Made by a program: the position numbers and the translations under genes. Positions 1 through 8,814 of a stretch of DNA of 19,204 nt are shown one piece after another (the stretch's first letter is position 1; the number at the start of each line of letters is the position of its first letter). This DNA comes from CAYNRQ01 sp964399875 (GTDB taxonomy: Archaea; Aenigmatarchaeota; Aenigmatarchaeia; QMZP01), in the NCBI GenBank assembly GCA_964399875.1, contig CAYNRQ010000016.1, positions 1 to 19,204 on the forward strand. Reading direction: 5' to 3'. Below the pieces are notes generated by a model. The model saw nothing but the letters and a program-made list of their open reading frames with translations, was not told the origin of the DNA and made no database searches.

Positions 1-30
1 AACCAATTGTGTGTGACTGGTGGTAAGGAG

Positions 31-993
31 CTAATCAATTAACCGTTTGAGAAAACCATATTTTATAAGGTTATTCTCAATCCTAGAATCAGAAGGGGGC
101 TCTTCTGGCGGCCCAATCCCTTTTCCTGTAAGCATGGTAAAAGCACCTGCACATGCAGCAATATCAGCTCTTACTATATCCTCAGGCAGTGCTGGAGCAT
201 CACCTTCACCATGAAACCCCTGACCTTCTGCATAATCCCTCACAACCTGTTTGTCCACCCATTTAGGATCCCTCCCTTCTTCCATGGCCTGTTCCCAGTC
301 TTGCATTTCCACATATCTGGAGGAATCATGTGTAAAGGCCTCATCAACTATTATTATATCACCATCATCGTCTCCCCACTCAAACTTTGTATCAGCCAAC
401 AAACCACCATGTTTTTTTGCCTCCTCAAACCCTACTTTATACGCATCTATAGAACGTTTTCTCAAATACTCTGCCTTATCAGTACCGATCAGTTCACATA
501 GCCTTTCAAAGCTTATGTTCTCATCATGCAGACCATGTTCAGCCTTTGTCGCTGGTGTAAATATGGGTTCATCCAGCATCTGATTTTTTTTCAGGCCCTT
601 TGGAAGCTTTATGCCGCACACCTCACCTGTAGCTTGGTATGATCTCCAGGCACTTCCAGTAATAATACCCCTTACAACCGCCTCTACTGGAAACAGTTCG
701 GCCTTTTTAACGATCATTGTATTTGGATCAGGACAAAAAATAAAGTGTGTATGTATCCCTTTATTTTCCAGAAGCTCAAAGGCCTTTACACTTGTTTGCG
801 TTAGTATATATCCCTTGTGCGGTATGCATTGTCTATAAACAACATCATGGGTTGAGATTCTGTCTGTTGTGACAAGGCAAATATTACCATCACCTATATC
901 ATATATATCCCTAACCTTGCGTCTTTTAGGGTTTCCCAAGCGCAATATGTTGCTTTCCTTCATGGTTGGATAAGAAGCGTCAATTATGTCCAC
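31..993 (-). CDS. purC: SAICAR synthetase (phosphoribosylaminoimidazole-succinocarboxamide synthase)
   Basis: Purine biosynthesis enzyme that couples CAIR and aspartate with ATP hydrolysis. The 320-residue protein carries recognisable family motifs: TTDRISTHD (residues 42-50), the RGIITGSAWRSY stretch (108-119) and the signature LADTKFEWG near residue 200. The length fits the longer yeast/bacterial-like form of PurC rather than the short form of about 240 residues. The start chosen is GTG at 993, with GGTGG four bases upstream. An ATG at 963 (residue 11) has no SD-like sequence and would trim only the non-conserved N-terminus, so it is a possible alternative. The gene is divergent from alaS across 76 bases and has no other purine gene beside it in the window. 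Confidence 0.95.
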   Translation of the reverse strand: MDIIDASYPTMKESNILRLGNPKRRKVRDIYDIGDGNICLVTTDRISTHDVVYRQCIPHKGYILTQTSVKAFELLENKGIHTHFIFCPDPNTMIVKKAELFPVEAVVRGIITGSAWRSYQATGEVCGIKLPKGLKKNQMLDEPIFTPATKAEHGLHDENISFERLCELIGTDKAEYLRKRSIDAYKVGFEEAKKHGGLLADTKFEWGDDDGDIIIVDEAFTHDSSRYVEMQDWEQAMEEGRDPKWVDKQVVRDYAEGQGFHGEGDAPALPEDIVRADIAACAGAFTMLTGKGIGPPEEPPSDSRIENNLIKYGFLKRLID

Positions 994-1017
994 AAAACCA
1001 CCAATAAAATAATTGGT

Positions 1018-1043
1018 TAATAAATTTTTTAAAGGTTAAAATA
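1018..1043. promoter_or_regulatory. Divergent promoter region between purC and alaS
   Basis: The 76-base gap 994-1069 is very AT-rich. On the plus strand TTAAAATA (1036-1043) lies about 30 bases before the alaS GTG. On the minus strand an AAATTTATTAA-like element around 1018-1028 lies about 30 bases before the purC GTG. Both spacings suit archaeal TATA boxes with very short leaders. A 6-bp inverted repeat, ACCAAT (1000-1005) and ATTGGT (1012-1017), sits between the purC TATA-like element and its start, and could be a repressor site or chance. Confidence 0.45.
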
Positions 1044-1069
1044 TGCGAGAAGAGTAATAATCATACAGG

Positions 1070-3964
1070 GTGTTTGATTTGACCACTAAAAAGGACCTTA
1101 TTCAAAGGCTTCAGAAGGATCCAAAGAAATACTGGGAGGTTTCCATATTTAAGGAAAAGGGATTTGTAAGAAAGCAATGCCTTTCCTGCGGCAAATTCTT
1201 CTGGACTCTAAACCCAGAAACAAAACTATGCGGGGATTCCCCCTGTGTCAGCTATAGCTTTATCAGCAACAGCCCATGCAAGAAAAAGATGGATTACATC
1301 CAGACATGGAAGGCCATAGAGAAATTTTTTGTCAAGAACGGACATGAAAGTATAGCATCCTATCCCTCTGTTTGCAGATGGTTCCCAGGCCTCTACTTCA
1401 CCATAGCAAGCATTGTTTCATTCCAGAGAAAGATAGGAAATGAAACAGTATTTGAGTTTCCGGCAAACCCTTTAATAATTCCCCAGTCATGCATGCGTTT
1501 TAACGACATCCCTAATGTAGGAAGGACAGGAAAGCATTACACCAACTTTGTCATGATAGGCCAACACTCCTTATATGATGGAAAGAAAGGATACTGGAAG
1601 GACAGGTGCACTGAATTGGATTATGAGCTGTTGACCAAGGTTTTCAACATAAATCCAGAGGAGATAACATGGATAGAGGATGTATGGCTCGGGCCGGCTG
1701 CATTCGGCTATTCCTTGGAATACTTTTCAAGGGGCCTGGAACTCGGCAATGCTGTTTTTACAGAGTTTATAGGAACCTTGGATAACTACAGGGTAATGGA
1801 CAAAAAGGTAATAGACATGGGAGCTGGTCTGGAAAGATTCGCGTGGATAACCCAGGGTACTCCCACATCCTATGATGCCACTTTCGGGCCTGTTGCAGAT
1901 AGGCTCAAGAAAATAATAGATTATGATAAAAAACTGTTTTTGAAATATTCAGAGATAGCAGGAGGTCTCAACATAGACGAGGTCAGAAACATAGAGGATG
2001 CAAAAAAAAAGATATCCAAGGAGCTTGGTGTAACCTTTGAAGAACTTCAAAAACACATAGAGCCCGTAGAGGCCGTATACGCAATAACAGATCACACCAA
2101 GACCCTTTTATTTGCTGTTTCAGACGGAGCACTGCCAAGCAATGTTGGCGGAGGATACAACCTGAGAGTTATACTCAGAAGGGCCCTTGAATTCATAAGG
2201 GATCTGAACCTTGATATAGATTTGGTCAAGCTTGCAACAGAGCACGCCAAGTATCTGAAACCAATATTTCCTAACCTCAAGAACGGGCTTGAAAGGTTTC
2301 CTGAGATAATAGATGTCGAAAAGAAGAGATTCAAGGAAACAAGGGGAAGGGGAATAAGAATAGTTGAAAAATTTCTGGAAAGGGGAGAGAGACTGGATGA
2401 AAATAAGCTCATACAGCTTTATGAATCAAATGGCATCACACCAGAGCTTGTGGAAAAGATAGCAGCGGACAAGAAGATAAGACTGGATATACCTGATGAT
2501 TTTTATAAAAAGCTATCAGAAAGGCACATGACAGAGAAAGAGGAAGAAAAAGAAGCAGTGGATGTTTCCGGCCTTCCACCAACAAAACCCCTGTTTTATA
2601 AAAACCAGAAGGCCAGGGAATTCTATGCCAGGGTATTGAAGATAACAGACGGAAAGGTTGTTCTTGATAAAACAGCTTTCTATCCAGAATCTGGAGGCCA
2701 GGAAGCAGATCATGGTTTACTAAACAAATGCAGGGTTTATGATGTTAAGAAGTTTGGTGATGTTATTGTGCACTATGTGGAGAAACCCAGCCTCAAGAAA
2801 GGGCAGAAAGTAAGGGGCGTTATAGATTCTGAAAGAAGGGAACAGCTAACAAGGCACCACACAGCAATACACGTGATAAACCTTGCAGCAAGGAAGGTCC
2901 TGGGCAGGCACATCTTCCAGGCAGGTTCACACAAGTCTGTTGACAAGGCACACCTTGATGTCACGCACTACAAGGGCATATCAGACAAAGAGATAGAAGA
3001 GATAGAAAGGGTGGCCAATGGCACTGTAAAAAAAGGATTGAGGGTAAAGATAGAATGGCTGCCAAGGAATATTGCAGAGAAGAGGTATGGTATGCAAATA
3101 TACCAGGGCGGGGCGGTTCCAGGCAAAGAACTAAGGATACTTTCTGTTGGAAACCTGGATCATGAAGCGTGCGGCGGAACGCATGTGGAAAACACAAGGG
3201 AGATAGAGACCATAGTCATTCTGGATTCTGAAAGGATACAGGATGGTATTAACAGGATAACCATAAAGGCAGGAAAAACAGCAAAGGAATTTCTTGACAA
3301 AAATATAAACAAGATAATAGACCTCATACATCTCGTGAAAAAAGATCTGCATTTTGTAGAAACACATAAGGACTTCCTAAAGATAAAACCAGTGGAAGCC
3401 TTAAGGCAGCTTCAGGAGTGTGCGAAGATATTTTCTGTTCCTATAGGACAGGTAGAAGGAACCATAAAGAAATTCTGCAGGGATATAATAAAGAACTGCG
3501 AAGAATTGGATGATCTTAGGAAAAAATTAGGTCTCCCAGAAAAGAAGCTGCATGAGTATCTAAAATCGAAAACAATGAAAAGGCTACCAGAGGTGTGCGA
3601 ATACATATTCAATGTATGGAAGATCCAGAAAAAAGAGATAGAAAAAATAGGAAAGGAATTTGCTGAGAATGAGGCAAAGAAACTGGTCAAAAAAATAAAG
3701 GAAGACCAGCTCTTTGAGGTTATTGGAGCAGGGAGGAGGAGGCTTATAGAGATAGCAAACAACCTTATAACAAAAAAACCCAAGCTGACGGTTATACTTT
3801 CAAACCAGGCCGGGGATCTTATAGTAATGAGCAAAACAAAGGACGCATCCAAGATAATCAAGGACATAGCCTCCAAGGCAAAAGGCTCTGGTGGAGGAAC
3901 AAAGGAACTGGCCCAAGGCAAGGTTGAACTGTCAAGACTAATCATGGTTATGAGAAACAGATAG
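1070..3964 (+). CDS. alaS: Alanyl-tRNA synthetase, archaeal type
   Basis: Charges tRNA-Ala and edits mischarged Ser/Gly-tRNA-Ala in the cytoplasm. The 964-residue protein begins with the extension typical of archaeal AlaRS, carrying a Cys4 zinc module (C37, C40, C54, C59). The class II catalytic core follows, from MDYIQTWKAIEKFF near residue 74. The editing domain has its metal-binding motifs HHTAIH (596-601) and CGGTH (701-705). A lysine-rich helical and C-Ala-like end with a glycine-rich stretch (GSGGGTKE) closes the protein. The GTG start is needed to keep the zinc module; a first ATG at residue 74 would lose it. The gene converges on the minus-strand thioredoxin-like gene with only two bases between stop codons. 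Confidence 0.97.
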   Translation: MFDLTTKKDLIQRLQKDPKKYWEVSIFKEKGFVRKQCLSCGKFFWTLNPETKLCGDSPCVSYSFISNSPCKKKMDYIQTWKAIEKFFVKNGHESIASYPSVCRWFPGLYFTIASIVSFQRKIGNETVFEFPANPLIIPQSCMRFNDIPNVGRTGKHYTNFVMIGQHSLYDGKKGYWKDRCTELDYELLTKVFNINPEEITWIEDVWLGPAAFGYSLEYFSRGLELGNAVFTEFIGTLDNYRVMDKKVIDMGAGLERFAWITQGTPTSYDATFGPVADRLKKIIDYDKKLFLKYSEIAGGLNIDEVRNIEDAKKKISKELGVTFEELQKHIEPVEAVYAITDHTKTLLFAVSDGALPSNVGGGYNLRVILRRALEFIRDLNLDIDLVKLATEHAKYLKPIFPNLKNGLERFPEIIDVEKKRFKETRGRGIRIVEKFLERGERLDENKLIQLYESNGITPELVEKIAADKKIRLDIPDDFYKKLSERHMTEKEEEKEAVDVSGLPPTKPLFYKNQKAREFYARVLKITDGKVVLDKTAFYPESGGQEADHGLLNKCRVYDVKKFGDVIVHYVEKPSLKKGQKVRGVIDSERREQLTRHHTAIHVINLAARKVLGRHIFQAGSHKSVDKAHLDVTHYKGISDKEIEEIERVANGTVKKGLRVKIEWLPRNIAEKRYGMQIYQGGAVPGKELRILSVGNLDHEACGGTHVENTREIETIVILDSERIQDGINRITIKAGKTAKEFLDKNINKIIDLIHLVKKDLHFVETHKDFLKIKPVEALRQLQECAKIFSVPIGQVEGTIKKFCRDIIKNCEELDDLRKKLGLPEKKLHEYLKSKTMKRLPEVCEYIFNVWKIQKKEIEKIGKEFAENEAKKLVKKIKEDQLFEVIGAGRRRLIEIANNLITKKPKLTVILSNQAGDLIVMSKTKDASKIIKDIASKAKGSGGGTKELAQGKVELSRLIMVMRNR

Positions 3965-3966
3965 AT

Positions 3967-4425
3967 TTATCCAAATTCTGATTCCAGCAAACACTCCATT
4001 GGCTGGGCAACAGCCAGATCACAAAAAACAGGAAGCATTTCCTCTGCTGTCAGATTTGTCTCAAGCAGGTCCACTATCTTTCCGTCCCTCCCGATCATCT
4101 GCATCTTGGTATCGTTCTTTTCTGCCATTTCCAGCACAACAAATTTTTGAAATCTTGTTGCGAATTCCTGCAGGGTTACATCAATTTCTACGCACTCTGT
4201 GCAGTTTGAGGGATGAAAATCCTGTATCAGGACCCTCCCTGTCAGTAAAACAGTACGCCTCTCATCCTGCGTTAGCTCCCTGTTAATAATATAAGGGACC
4301 TCTGCAGGAGCTGTGTCTGAACTGAACCTTCCAACATTCATAAAAGCAAAACCTGCAACTGAAAAAATCATTATAAAACCAATAACTATGGCTGCAATCC
4401 TTTCTTTGAACAGTCTACTTGCCAT
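3967..4425 (-). CDS. Membrane-anchored thioredoxin-fold-like protein with CxxC
   Basis: A 152-residue protein with one N-terminal hydrophobic segment (about residues 10-30) after a positively charged start, so it is probably a signal anchor with the rest outside the membrane. The outer part contains VLIQDFHPSNCTECVEID with C75 and C78. This sits where a thioredoxin fold places its CxxC, after a beta strand and before a long helix. A strand (KFVVLEM, from residue 94) and a second strand pair (MIGRDGKIVDL, 110-120) follow. C135 and C145 add a possible second disulfide. I infer a thiol-disulfide or redox role; no close family is recognised. The ATG overlaps the end of the nitroreductase gene by 11 bases, with GGGAG upstream, so the two are probably translationally coupled. 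Confidence 0.6.
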   Translation of the reverse strand: MASRLFKERIAAIVIGFIMIFSVAGFAFMNVGRFSSDTAPAEVPYIINRELTQDERRTVLLTGRVLIQDFHPSNCTECVEIDVTLQEFATRFQKFVVLEMAEKNDTKMQMIGRDGKIVDLLETNLTAEEMLPVFCDLAVAQPMECLLESEFG

Positions 4426-4945
4426 TCCATCTCTCCCAGTGCAGAATCATACTTAAATCCCTGTTTTTCTGTTTTTTAAAACTAATCTGGGGATACCCCA
4501 TGGTTACTATAGCCAATGGCCTCACATTGGTTGGAATAAGGAGGATTTCCTTTATTCTTTCCTCATTAAAAGCCCCGACCCAGCATGAGCCTATCCCCCT
4601 TTCCCATGCAGCAAGTAGCATATTTTCTGTGGCAGCTGCAGTATCCTGTATGGAGTAAAGACCAACACCCCTTTCGCCATAGACCCTTTCTATTTTCTCT
4701 AGGTTCGAGCATACAACTATTACAACAGGCGCATTAGCAACAAAATCCTGCCCAAGAGCAGCTTCAGCTATCTGCTTTTTTATTCCAGGTTTTCTTACAA
4801 CAACAAATTCCCAGTCCTGCACATCACCTGCTGAAGGTGCGTGCACACCCGCGTTTAATATATCTTTAATAATACTTTCCGGAACAGGGTTTGATTTATA
4901 ATTTCTTATACTGCTCCTTGTTTTGATGCATTCTATGGTGTCCAT
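4415..4945 (-). CDS. Nitroreductase-family FMN oxidoreductase
   Basis: A 176-residue flavin oxidoreductase of the nitroreductase superfamily. It shows the N-terminal TRSSIRNYK motif that binds the FMN phosphate, the HAPSAGDVQDWEF segment, and the C-terminal GIGSCWVGAF and PLAIVTMGYP segments. Members use NAD(P)H and FMN to reduce diverse substrates; this substrate cannot be read from sequence. The open frame extends to 5071, but the extra 42 residues look unlike the family and have no SD. The internal ATG at 4945 has AAGGAG just upstream and gives a normal family length, so I chose it. It is the first gene of a pair with the membrane thioredoxin-like protein. Confidence 0.85.
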   Translation of the reverse strand: MDTIECIKTRSSIRNYKSNPVPESIIKDILNAGVHAPSAGDVQDWEFVVVRKPGIKKQIAEAALGQDFVANAPVVIVVCSNLEKIERVYGERGVGLYSIQDTAAATENMLLAAWERGIGSCWVGAFNEERIKEILLIPTNVRPLAIVTMGYPQISFKKQKNRDLSMILHWERWNGK

Positions 4946-5103
4946 AATCTCCTTAATGATGTGAAACAAATTAAACCGTTTGTTGTTCACACTATTTGCC
5001 TTGCCAATATAACCACATGAAGATCTGCCTCCTGTCCTCAATGCAAACAAGAGACAATATTCTAAAACCATTGGTGTAATTATTTAGTGATTTCAGATTA
5101 ATA

Positions 5104-5111
5104 TTTATAAT
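5104..5111 (+). promoter_or_regulatory. TATA element for the Gfo/Idh dehydrogenase gene
   Basis: TTTATAAT is centred about 26 bases before the ATG at 5133, in a very AT-rich part of the 187-base divergent gap 4946-5132. That spacing predicts an almost leaderless transcript, although TAAGGAA also lies seven bases before the ATG. The rest of the gap holds no gene I can support. A clear TATA box for the nitroreductase gene is not visible; GTTTAATTTG near 4972 is the best candidate. Confidence 0.5.
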
Positions 5112-5132
5112 TATATAAAATAAGGAATTCTT

Positions 5133-6098
5133 ATGGCATTGAATGTGGCTGTTATCGGTGTTGGAAACATGGGAAAACATCATGCAAGAGTTTACTCTGA
5201 ACTGGATTGCAAACTTGTTGCTGTATGCGATGTGAATGAAAAGACAGGCAAAGAAATAGCCAGCAGATTCAGATGCAAGTTCTATAAAGATTATATGCAG
5301 ATGCTGGAGAAAGAAGAAATAGATGCTGTTTCTATTGTTGTCCCGACAATCATGCACAAAAAGGTTGCACTTGATTGCATAGAAAAGGGAAAGAACATAC
5401 TGGTTGAGAAACCAATAGCAGATAAGGTGGAGGATGCCAAGCTGATAATAAATGCAGCAAAAGAAAAAAATATCAAATTAGCTGTCGGACACATAGAAAG
5501 GTTTAATCCAGCTGTTCAAAAACTAAAAGAAATAATAAACAAGGGAGAACTGGGTGATATAACAACCATGGTTGCAAAAAGGGTTGGTGTTTTCCCTCCG
5601 CAGATAAAGGACGCCAATGTTATAATAGACCTTGCTGTTCATGACATAGATGTTTTCAACTACCTTCTGAATAAAAAACCAGACAGGGTTTTTGCTGTTG
5701 CAGGCAATGCCCTGACAGACAAGAGAGAGGATTATGCTGATATATTATTAAAATACAACAGCACTGATGCATTTATTCAGGTAAACTGGATCACTCCAGT
5801 AAAGATAAGGAATCTTGCAGTAACAGGCACAAAAGGCTATGTTGAGTTAAACTATATAACCCAAGATCTCGTGACCTATAAAAGCAATTACACAAAAGAT
5901 GAAGATTTTAATGATGTAATAAAATTCGGCACACCAGAAAAAGCCATTATTAAGATTGAAAAAACACAGCCGCTCAAACAGGAATTAAAGGATTTCCTGG
6001 TTTCTATTAAAAGCAATAAAGAACCTCTTGTGACAGGTAACGATGCCCTGGCTGCCCTGGAAACTGCACTGAAGATAATAAGCTCCTGTAAAAAATAA
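5133..6098 (+). CDS. Gfo/Idh/MocA sugar dehydrogenase, likely UDP-GlcNAc 3-dehydrogenase
   Basis: An NAD(P)-dependent oxidoreductase of 321 residues. A Rossmann glycine motif GVGNMG lies at residues 9-14, EKP with its catalytic lysine at 92-94, GHIERFNP at 119-126, and the catalytic segment DLAVHDID at 166-173. The stretch VELNYITQDL is one I associate with archaeal enzymes that oxidise the 3-hydroxyl of UDP-GlcNAc or its uronic acid (WbpB/WlbA type). The partner steps, transamination and N-acylation, could be supplied by the DegT aminotransferase at 14828-15916 and the hexapeptide acyltransferase at 11586-12341. The exact substrate is inferred. Its stop codon abuts that of acpS on the other strand with no base between. 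Confidence 0.8.
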   Translation: MALNVAVIGVGNMGKHHARVYSELDCKLVAVCDVNEKTGKEIASRFRCKFYKDYMQMLEKEEIDAVSIVVPTIMHKKVALDCIEKGKNILVEKPIADKVEDAKLIINAAKEKNIKLAVGHIERFNPAVQKLKEIINKGELGDITTMVAKRVGVFPPQIKDANVIIDLAVHDIDVFNYLLNKKPDRVFAVAGNALTDKREDYADILLKYNSTDAFIQVNWITPVKIRNLAVTGTKGYVELNYITQDLVTYKSNYTKDEDFNDVIKFGTPEKAIIKIEKTQPLKQELKDFLVSIKSNKEPLVTGNDALAALETALKIISSCKK

Positions 6099-6449
6099 TT
6101 ATTCTGTAACAACAGCAAAAGCAATAGCCATATCCTTTCCATGTGACATGCTTATTTTGACACCGTATCTGGATAAGGATTTTTCCATTATCTTAACAAC
6201 AGGACCCCCACCCTTCCCATTGATTATCTCTATCTTATTAAAGAATATCTTCTTATCAATATTACCAAAGGCCTTTATAACAGCTTCTTTTCCTGCAAAC
6301 CTAGCAGCGAAATGCTGGGAAGGGTTTGACTTAGATTTGCAGTAATCAATCTCTTTTTTTGTAAAAACCCTGAGCAGTAATTTTTTTTCTGGGTTTTTAA
6401 ATCTGGATATATGCTCACAGTCAACACCTATGCCACATACATTATTCAT
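6099..6449 (-). CDS. acpS: Holo-[acyl-carrier-protein] synthase (phosphopantetheinyl transferase)
   Basis: Transfers 4'-phosphopantetheine from CoA to the serine of an acyl carrier protein. The 116-residue length fits the trimeric AcpS family. Motifs seen are GIGVD with metal-ligand Asp10, FAARFAGKEAVIKAFG (47-62) with Glu55 as the second metal ligand and Lys54, and the C-terminal SMSHGKDMAIAFAVV. It is the last gene of the operon; its ATG overlaps the luxC-like stop by 8 bases and has GGGTGA six bases upstream. The obvious client is the carrier protein at 11339-11596 in the same operon. AcpS is uncommon in archaea, which mostly lack type II fatty-acid synthesis, so its presence supports a real carrier-dependent pathway here. 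Confidence 0.93.
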   Translation of the reverse strand: MNNVCGIGVDCEHISRFKNPEKKLLLRVFTKKEIDYCKSKSNPSQHFAARFAGKEAVIKAFGNIDKKIFFNKIEIINGKGGGPVVKIMEKSLSRYGVKISMSHGKDMAIAFAVVTE

Positions 6450-7719
6450 AGCACGTCACCCATCTGACCATTCTGTCCAGATCAAACATACCATCCCATG
6501 GCGATTCAAAAAAGCTCATTCCACCCAGAGAAGGACATCTGTCTATTCCAAAAAGCGTTGCCTTGTCTGCAAATTCCATCCTTCTTGGCAAGGACATGGA
6601 CAACCCCATTGTTTGTTTGCCTCTATCATTGAGTTCTGCAATTCTGTTTATATCAGAAACAGGCCTTACAAAAACAACCCTTGAGAAGCATGGTTCAGCC
6701 AACCCATCTTCCTCTGAATATACAACAGTCCAGTCAGTGTTTTCAGAAGAAAAAACCTTACCAGTAAATTCATACCTTGTCCTTATCTTCACTATATCCA
6801 TTGACTTTCCAGGATCCACTTTACCTTTAGGAATGAACCTGTTAACAAGAGAGAGCTGCTTTGCAAGCTCTTTTGCAAAATCTGCTGGGCTTGCCCTTCC
6901 ACCACTCTCAACAAAAACAGTATGCGGTGAAGAGCAAGCATACTGATCAAAAACGCACACATCTATCGCAAGCTTCTGGGCAATCTTATTAATATCCTTA
7001 TCAAGCGTGTTTTTCCCTATTACAGCATAGGAATATTTTGGCCCGTGTATTATATCCTCTGTCTCAAGCCTTTTTTTTAGATTTATTATAGTATCTACTG
7101 CTTCTTTACCGCCCCAAACAACCCTTATGTCAGCAGCAAGGGATAGTTTTTCATGGTTTTCTCTATCCTTTCTGTCAACCAATAAGACAGCTATGGTTTT
7201 TAGGATATTAGAACCGCTTATCTTTGCTGTGTTCACATTTTTGAAAGACCCCAAGAGTTTCAGCATGTCCTGATAAGACTTTGAAGATGCCTTAATAAGA
7301 CTAACATTTTTTGTTAATAATGATTGCAGCACAGAGAATATGCCCAGAACAGGAACGTTGCCTGCAATCCAGTGCACTGTTAATCCCCGTGGCTGGGCAT
7401 GGTAAAACACGGATAATTTATTAAGCTTCACAAAACCGTCAAGAGCCATCCTGTTACGCAGGGCTGTGTCAAGCATGATGGTAAGATGATATTTCTTCAT
7501 AAAATCCACCAGATGATTCAAGTTCTTGCCAAAATGTTTTTTGAAGTCCTGGCTTTCTGACCAGAAATCCCCAACTTTATCCAGAAACTCTATAATGTCA
7601 TCAATCTTTAACCCATGCAGATATTTTATTTTTTTTCTAAGCTCCCTTATAACACTATCCAGATCTTCTGACTCCACATTGCAGGTCTTTCCTTCATAAA
7701 AAATTTTTCTGAATTTCAT
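6442..7719 (-). CDS. luxC: LuxC-family acyl thioester reductase (aldehyde-forming)
   Basis: NADPH-dependent reductase that takes an acyl group on a cysteine and releases an aldehyde; in luminous bacteria it makes the fatty aldehyde for luciferase. The 425-residue sequence has the aldehyde-dehydrogenase-like fold signs of LuxC. HWIAGNVPVLGIFSVLQSLL (116-135) is the nucleotide-binding region, followed by a KAS segment (143-145). VWGGKEAV lies at 201-208, and the catalytic cysteine is C262 in FDQYACSSPH. It directly follows luxE with no gap, the same partnership as the LuxC-LuxE complex of the bacterial fatty-acid reductase. No LuxA, LuxB or LuxD is nearby, so the aldehyde must serve another purpose. 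The natural chain is unknown. Confidence 0.9.
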   Translation of the reverse strand: MKFRKIFYEGKTCNVESEDLDSVIRELRKKIKYLHGLKIDDIIEFLDKVGDFWSESQDFKKHFGKNLNHLVDFMKKYHLTIMLDTALRNRMALDGFVKLNKLSVFYHAQPRGLTVHWIAGNVPVLGIFSVLQSLLTKNVSLIKASSKSYQDMLKLLGSFKNVNTAKISGSNILKTIAVLLVDRKDRENHEKLSLAADIRVVWGGKEAVDTIINLKKRLETEDIIHGPKYSYAVIGKNTLDKDINKIAQKLAIDVCVFDQYACSSPHTVFVESGGRASPADFAKELAKQLSLVNRFIPKGKVDPGKSMDIVKIRTRYEFTGKVFSSENTDWTVVYSEEDGLAEPCFSRVVFVRPVSDINRIAELNDRGKQTMGLSMSLPRRMEFADKATLFGIDRCPSLGGMSFFESPWDGMFDLDRMVRWVTCYE

Positions 7720-8814
7720 TTAATCACTGTGCAGGGTGTCTCCACAGCCTTTTATCTCACTCTTTTTAGCCCTTTCACTGAAAAGGAAAAACTTCCCTCT
7801 TCTTCCGCACCTGCATCCATCATCACCTATTACAACACCCATGTCATCTGTTATAATTGATATCCCGGGATAGGAATTAGGCACAGGACTCAGCAGTTGT
7901 ATGAAACCTTTTTCTCCATTCTCGAGAGGCTTAAAGGAGCTCGGGCCCCTTATAATAATATCCGAATAAACAGGAACGTGCTTGTAGCCATATTCACAGT
8001 CAGGATAAACTGTTCCTAGCTGTTCCGTCATGCCATACATATCTATAACCCTTTCTGGCTTTGTTTTAAAGATTCCTGCTACAAACCCATTGAAATCAGG
8101 TTTTGCTATCTTAAGATCTCTAAGCTTTTTCCAACCCCCTGTATGAACAACCAATGGGCTGCTAAGTTTTCCTAAAATACTCCTTAACTCAGCATCCTCT
8201 TCAGCTTGTTTGATAAACTGGTATATCAAAAATGTGAAACCAAAGATACAGACACTACCTTCCATTTCATTAACAGCCTTTCTTAATGCATTCTTGTCAG
8301 GCTTAAGCTCATTGTTCAGCACATAAAAAACCTTTTTAGAGAATGGCAGCATGCCCCTTATTCCACTCGCTCTTGATGATATCTTTCCATTCCTAGATTT
8401 AACTGTTTCCGGGCTGTCCAGAACTATTAGTGTTTTTCTCTCTGGCCCTATAAAGCTCGTCATTATTGAACCAAGGATCCTTCTCTGCCTCTCGGATGTA
8501 ATTCTGTCAAGAAAAACCGTACTTGGGGTGCCACTTGTGGTTGAGCTTGATTGTACGCTTCTTAGTATGTCCTTTTCAGGAACAGATACAAGTTTAATTG
8601 TTTTGAATAAATCCACATGAAAAAACGGTATCTCTGAAACAGAAAATTTTCCATGGGGATCAAACCCTCTCCCTTCAAGAAATTTTTTATAACCTTCACA
8701 GTTATTATAATGAAAAATAATGGCCTCCTGCATGGCCTTTAAAAAAATACTTTCCTTTTCCTTTTTGCCCAGACTAAATGCCTTCATATTTAAAAGATCA
8801 TCTATTTTCTTCAT
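7720..8814 (-). CDS. luxE: LuxE-family acyl-protein synthetase
   Basis: ATP-dependent ligase that makes acyl-AMP, loads the acyl group onto its own cysteine and hands it to LuxC. The 364-residue length matches LuxE. Visible motifs are the adenylation loop SSSTTSGTPS (89-98), YGMTEQ (260-265), a paired GCRCGRRGKF (333-342) and, near the end, EIKGCGD with C357. That cysteine occupies the place of the acyl-accepting cysteine near the C-terminus of bacterial LuxE. The start overlaps the preceding dehydrogenase stop as ATGA and has GGTGG seven bases upstream, indicating translational coupling. Its presence beside a second, separate AMP-forming ligase is unusual and is discussed in the findings. 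Confidence 0.88.
   Translation of the reverse strand: MKKIDDLLNMKAFSLGKKEKESIFLKAMQEAIIFHYNNCEGYKKFLEGRGFDPHGKFSVSEIPFFHVDLFKTIKLVSVPEKDILRSVQSSSTTSGTPSTVFLDRITSERQRRILGSIMTSFIGPERKTLIVLDSPETVKSRNGKISSRASGIRGMLPFSKKVFYVLNNELKPDKNALRKAVNEMEGSVCIFGFTFLIYQFIKQAEEDAELRSILGKLSSPLVVHTGGWKKLRDLKIAKPDFNGFVAGIFKTKPERVIDMYGMTEQLGTVYPDCEYGYKHVPVYSDIIIRGPSSFKPLENGEKGFIQLLSPVPNSYPGISIITDDMGVVIGDDGCRCGRRGKFFLFSERAKKSEIKGCGDTLHSD

Noticed and set aside
3412..3945. Long minus-strand frame of 177 codons opposite alaS
   Set aside because: It is a shadow of the lysine- and glutamate-rich alaS 3' end. The translation is Ser/Phe/Ile-rich with no motif.
6442..8814. A bioluminescence operon because of LuxC and LuxE
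   Set aside because: No LuxA/LuxB luciferase or LuxD thioesterase is in the window, and LuxC/LuxE homologues are known outside luminous bacteria.
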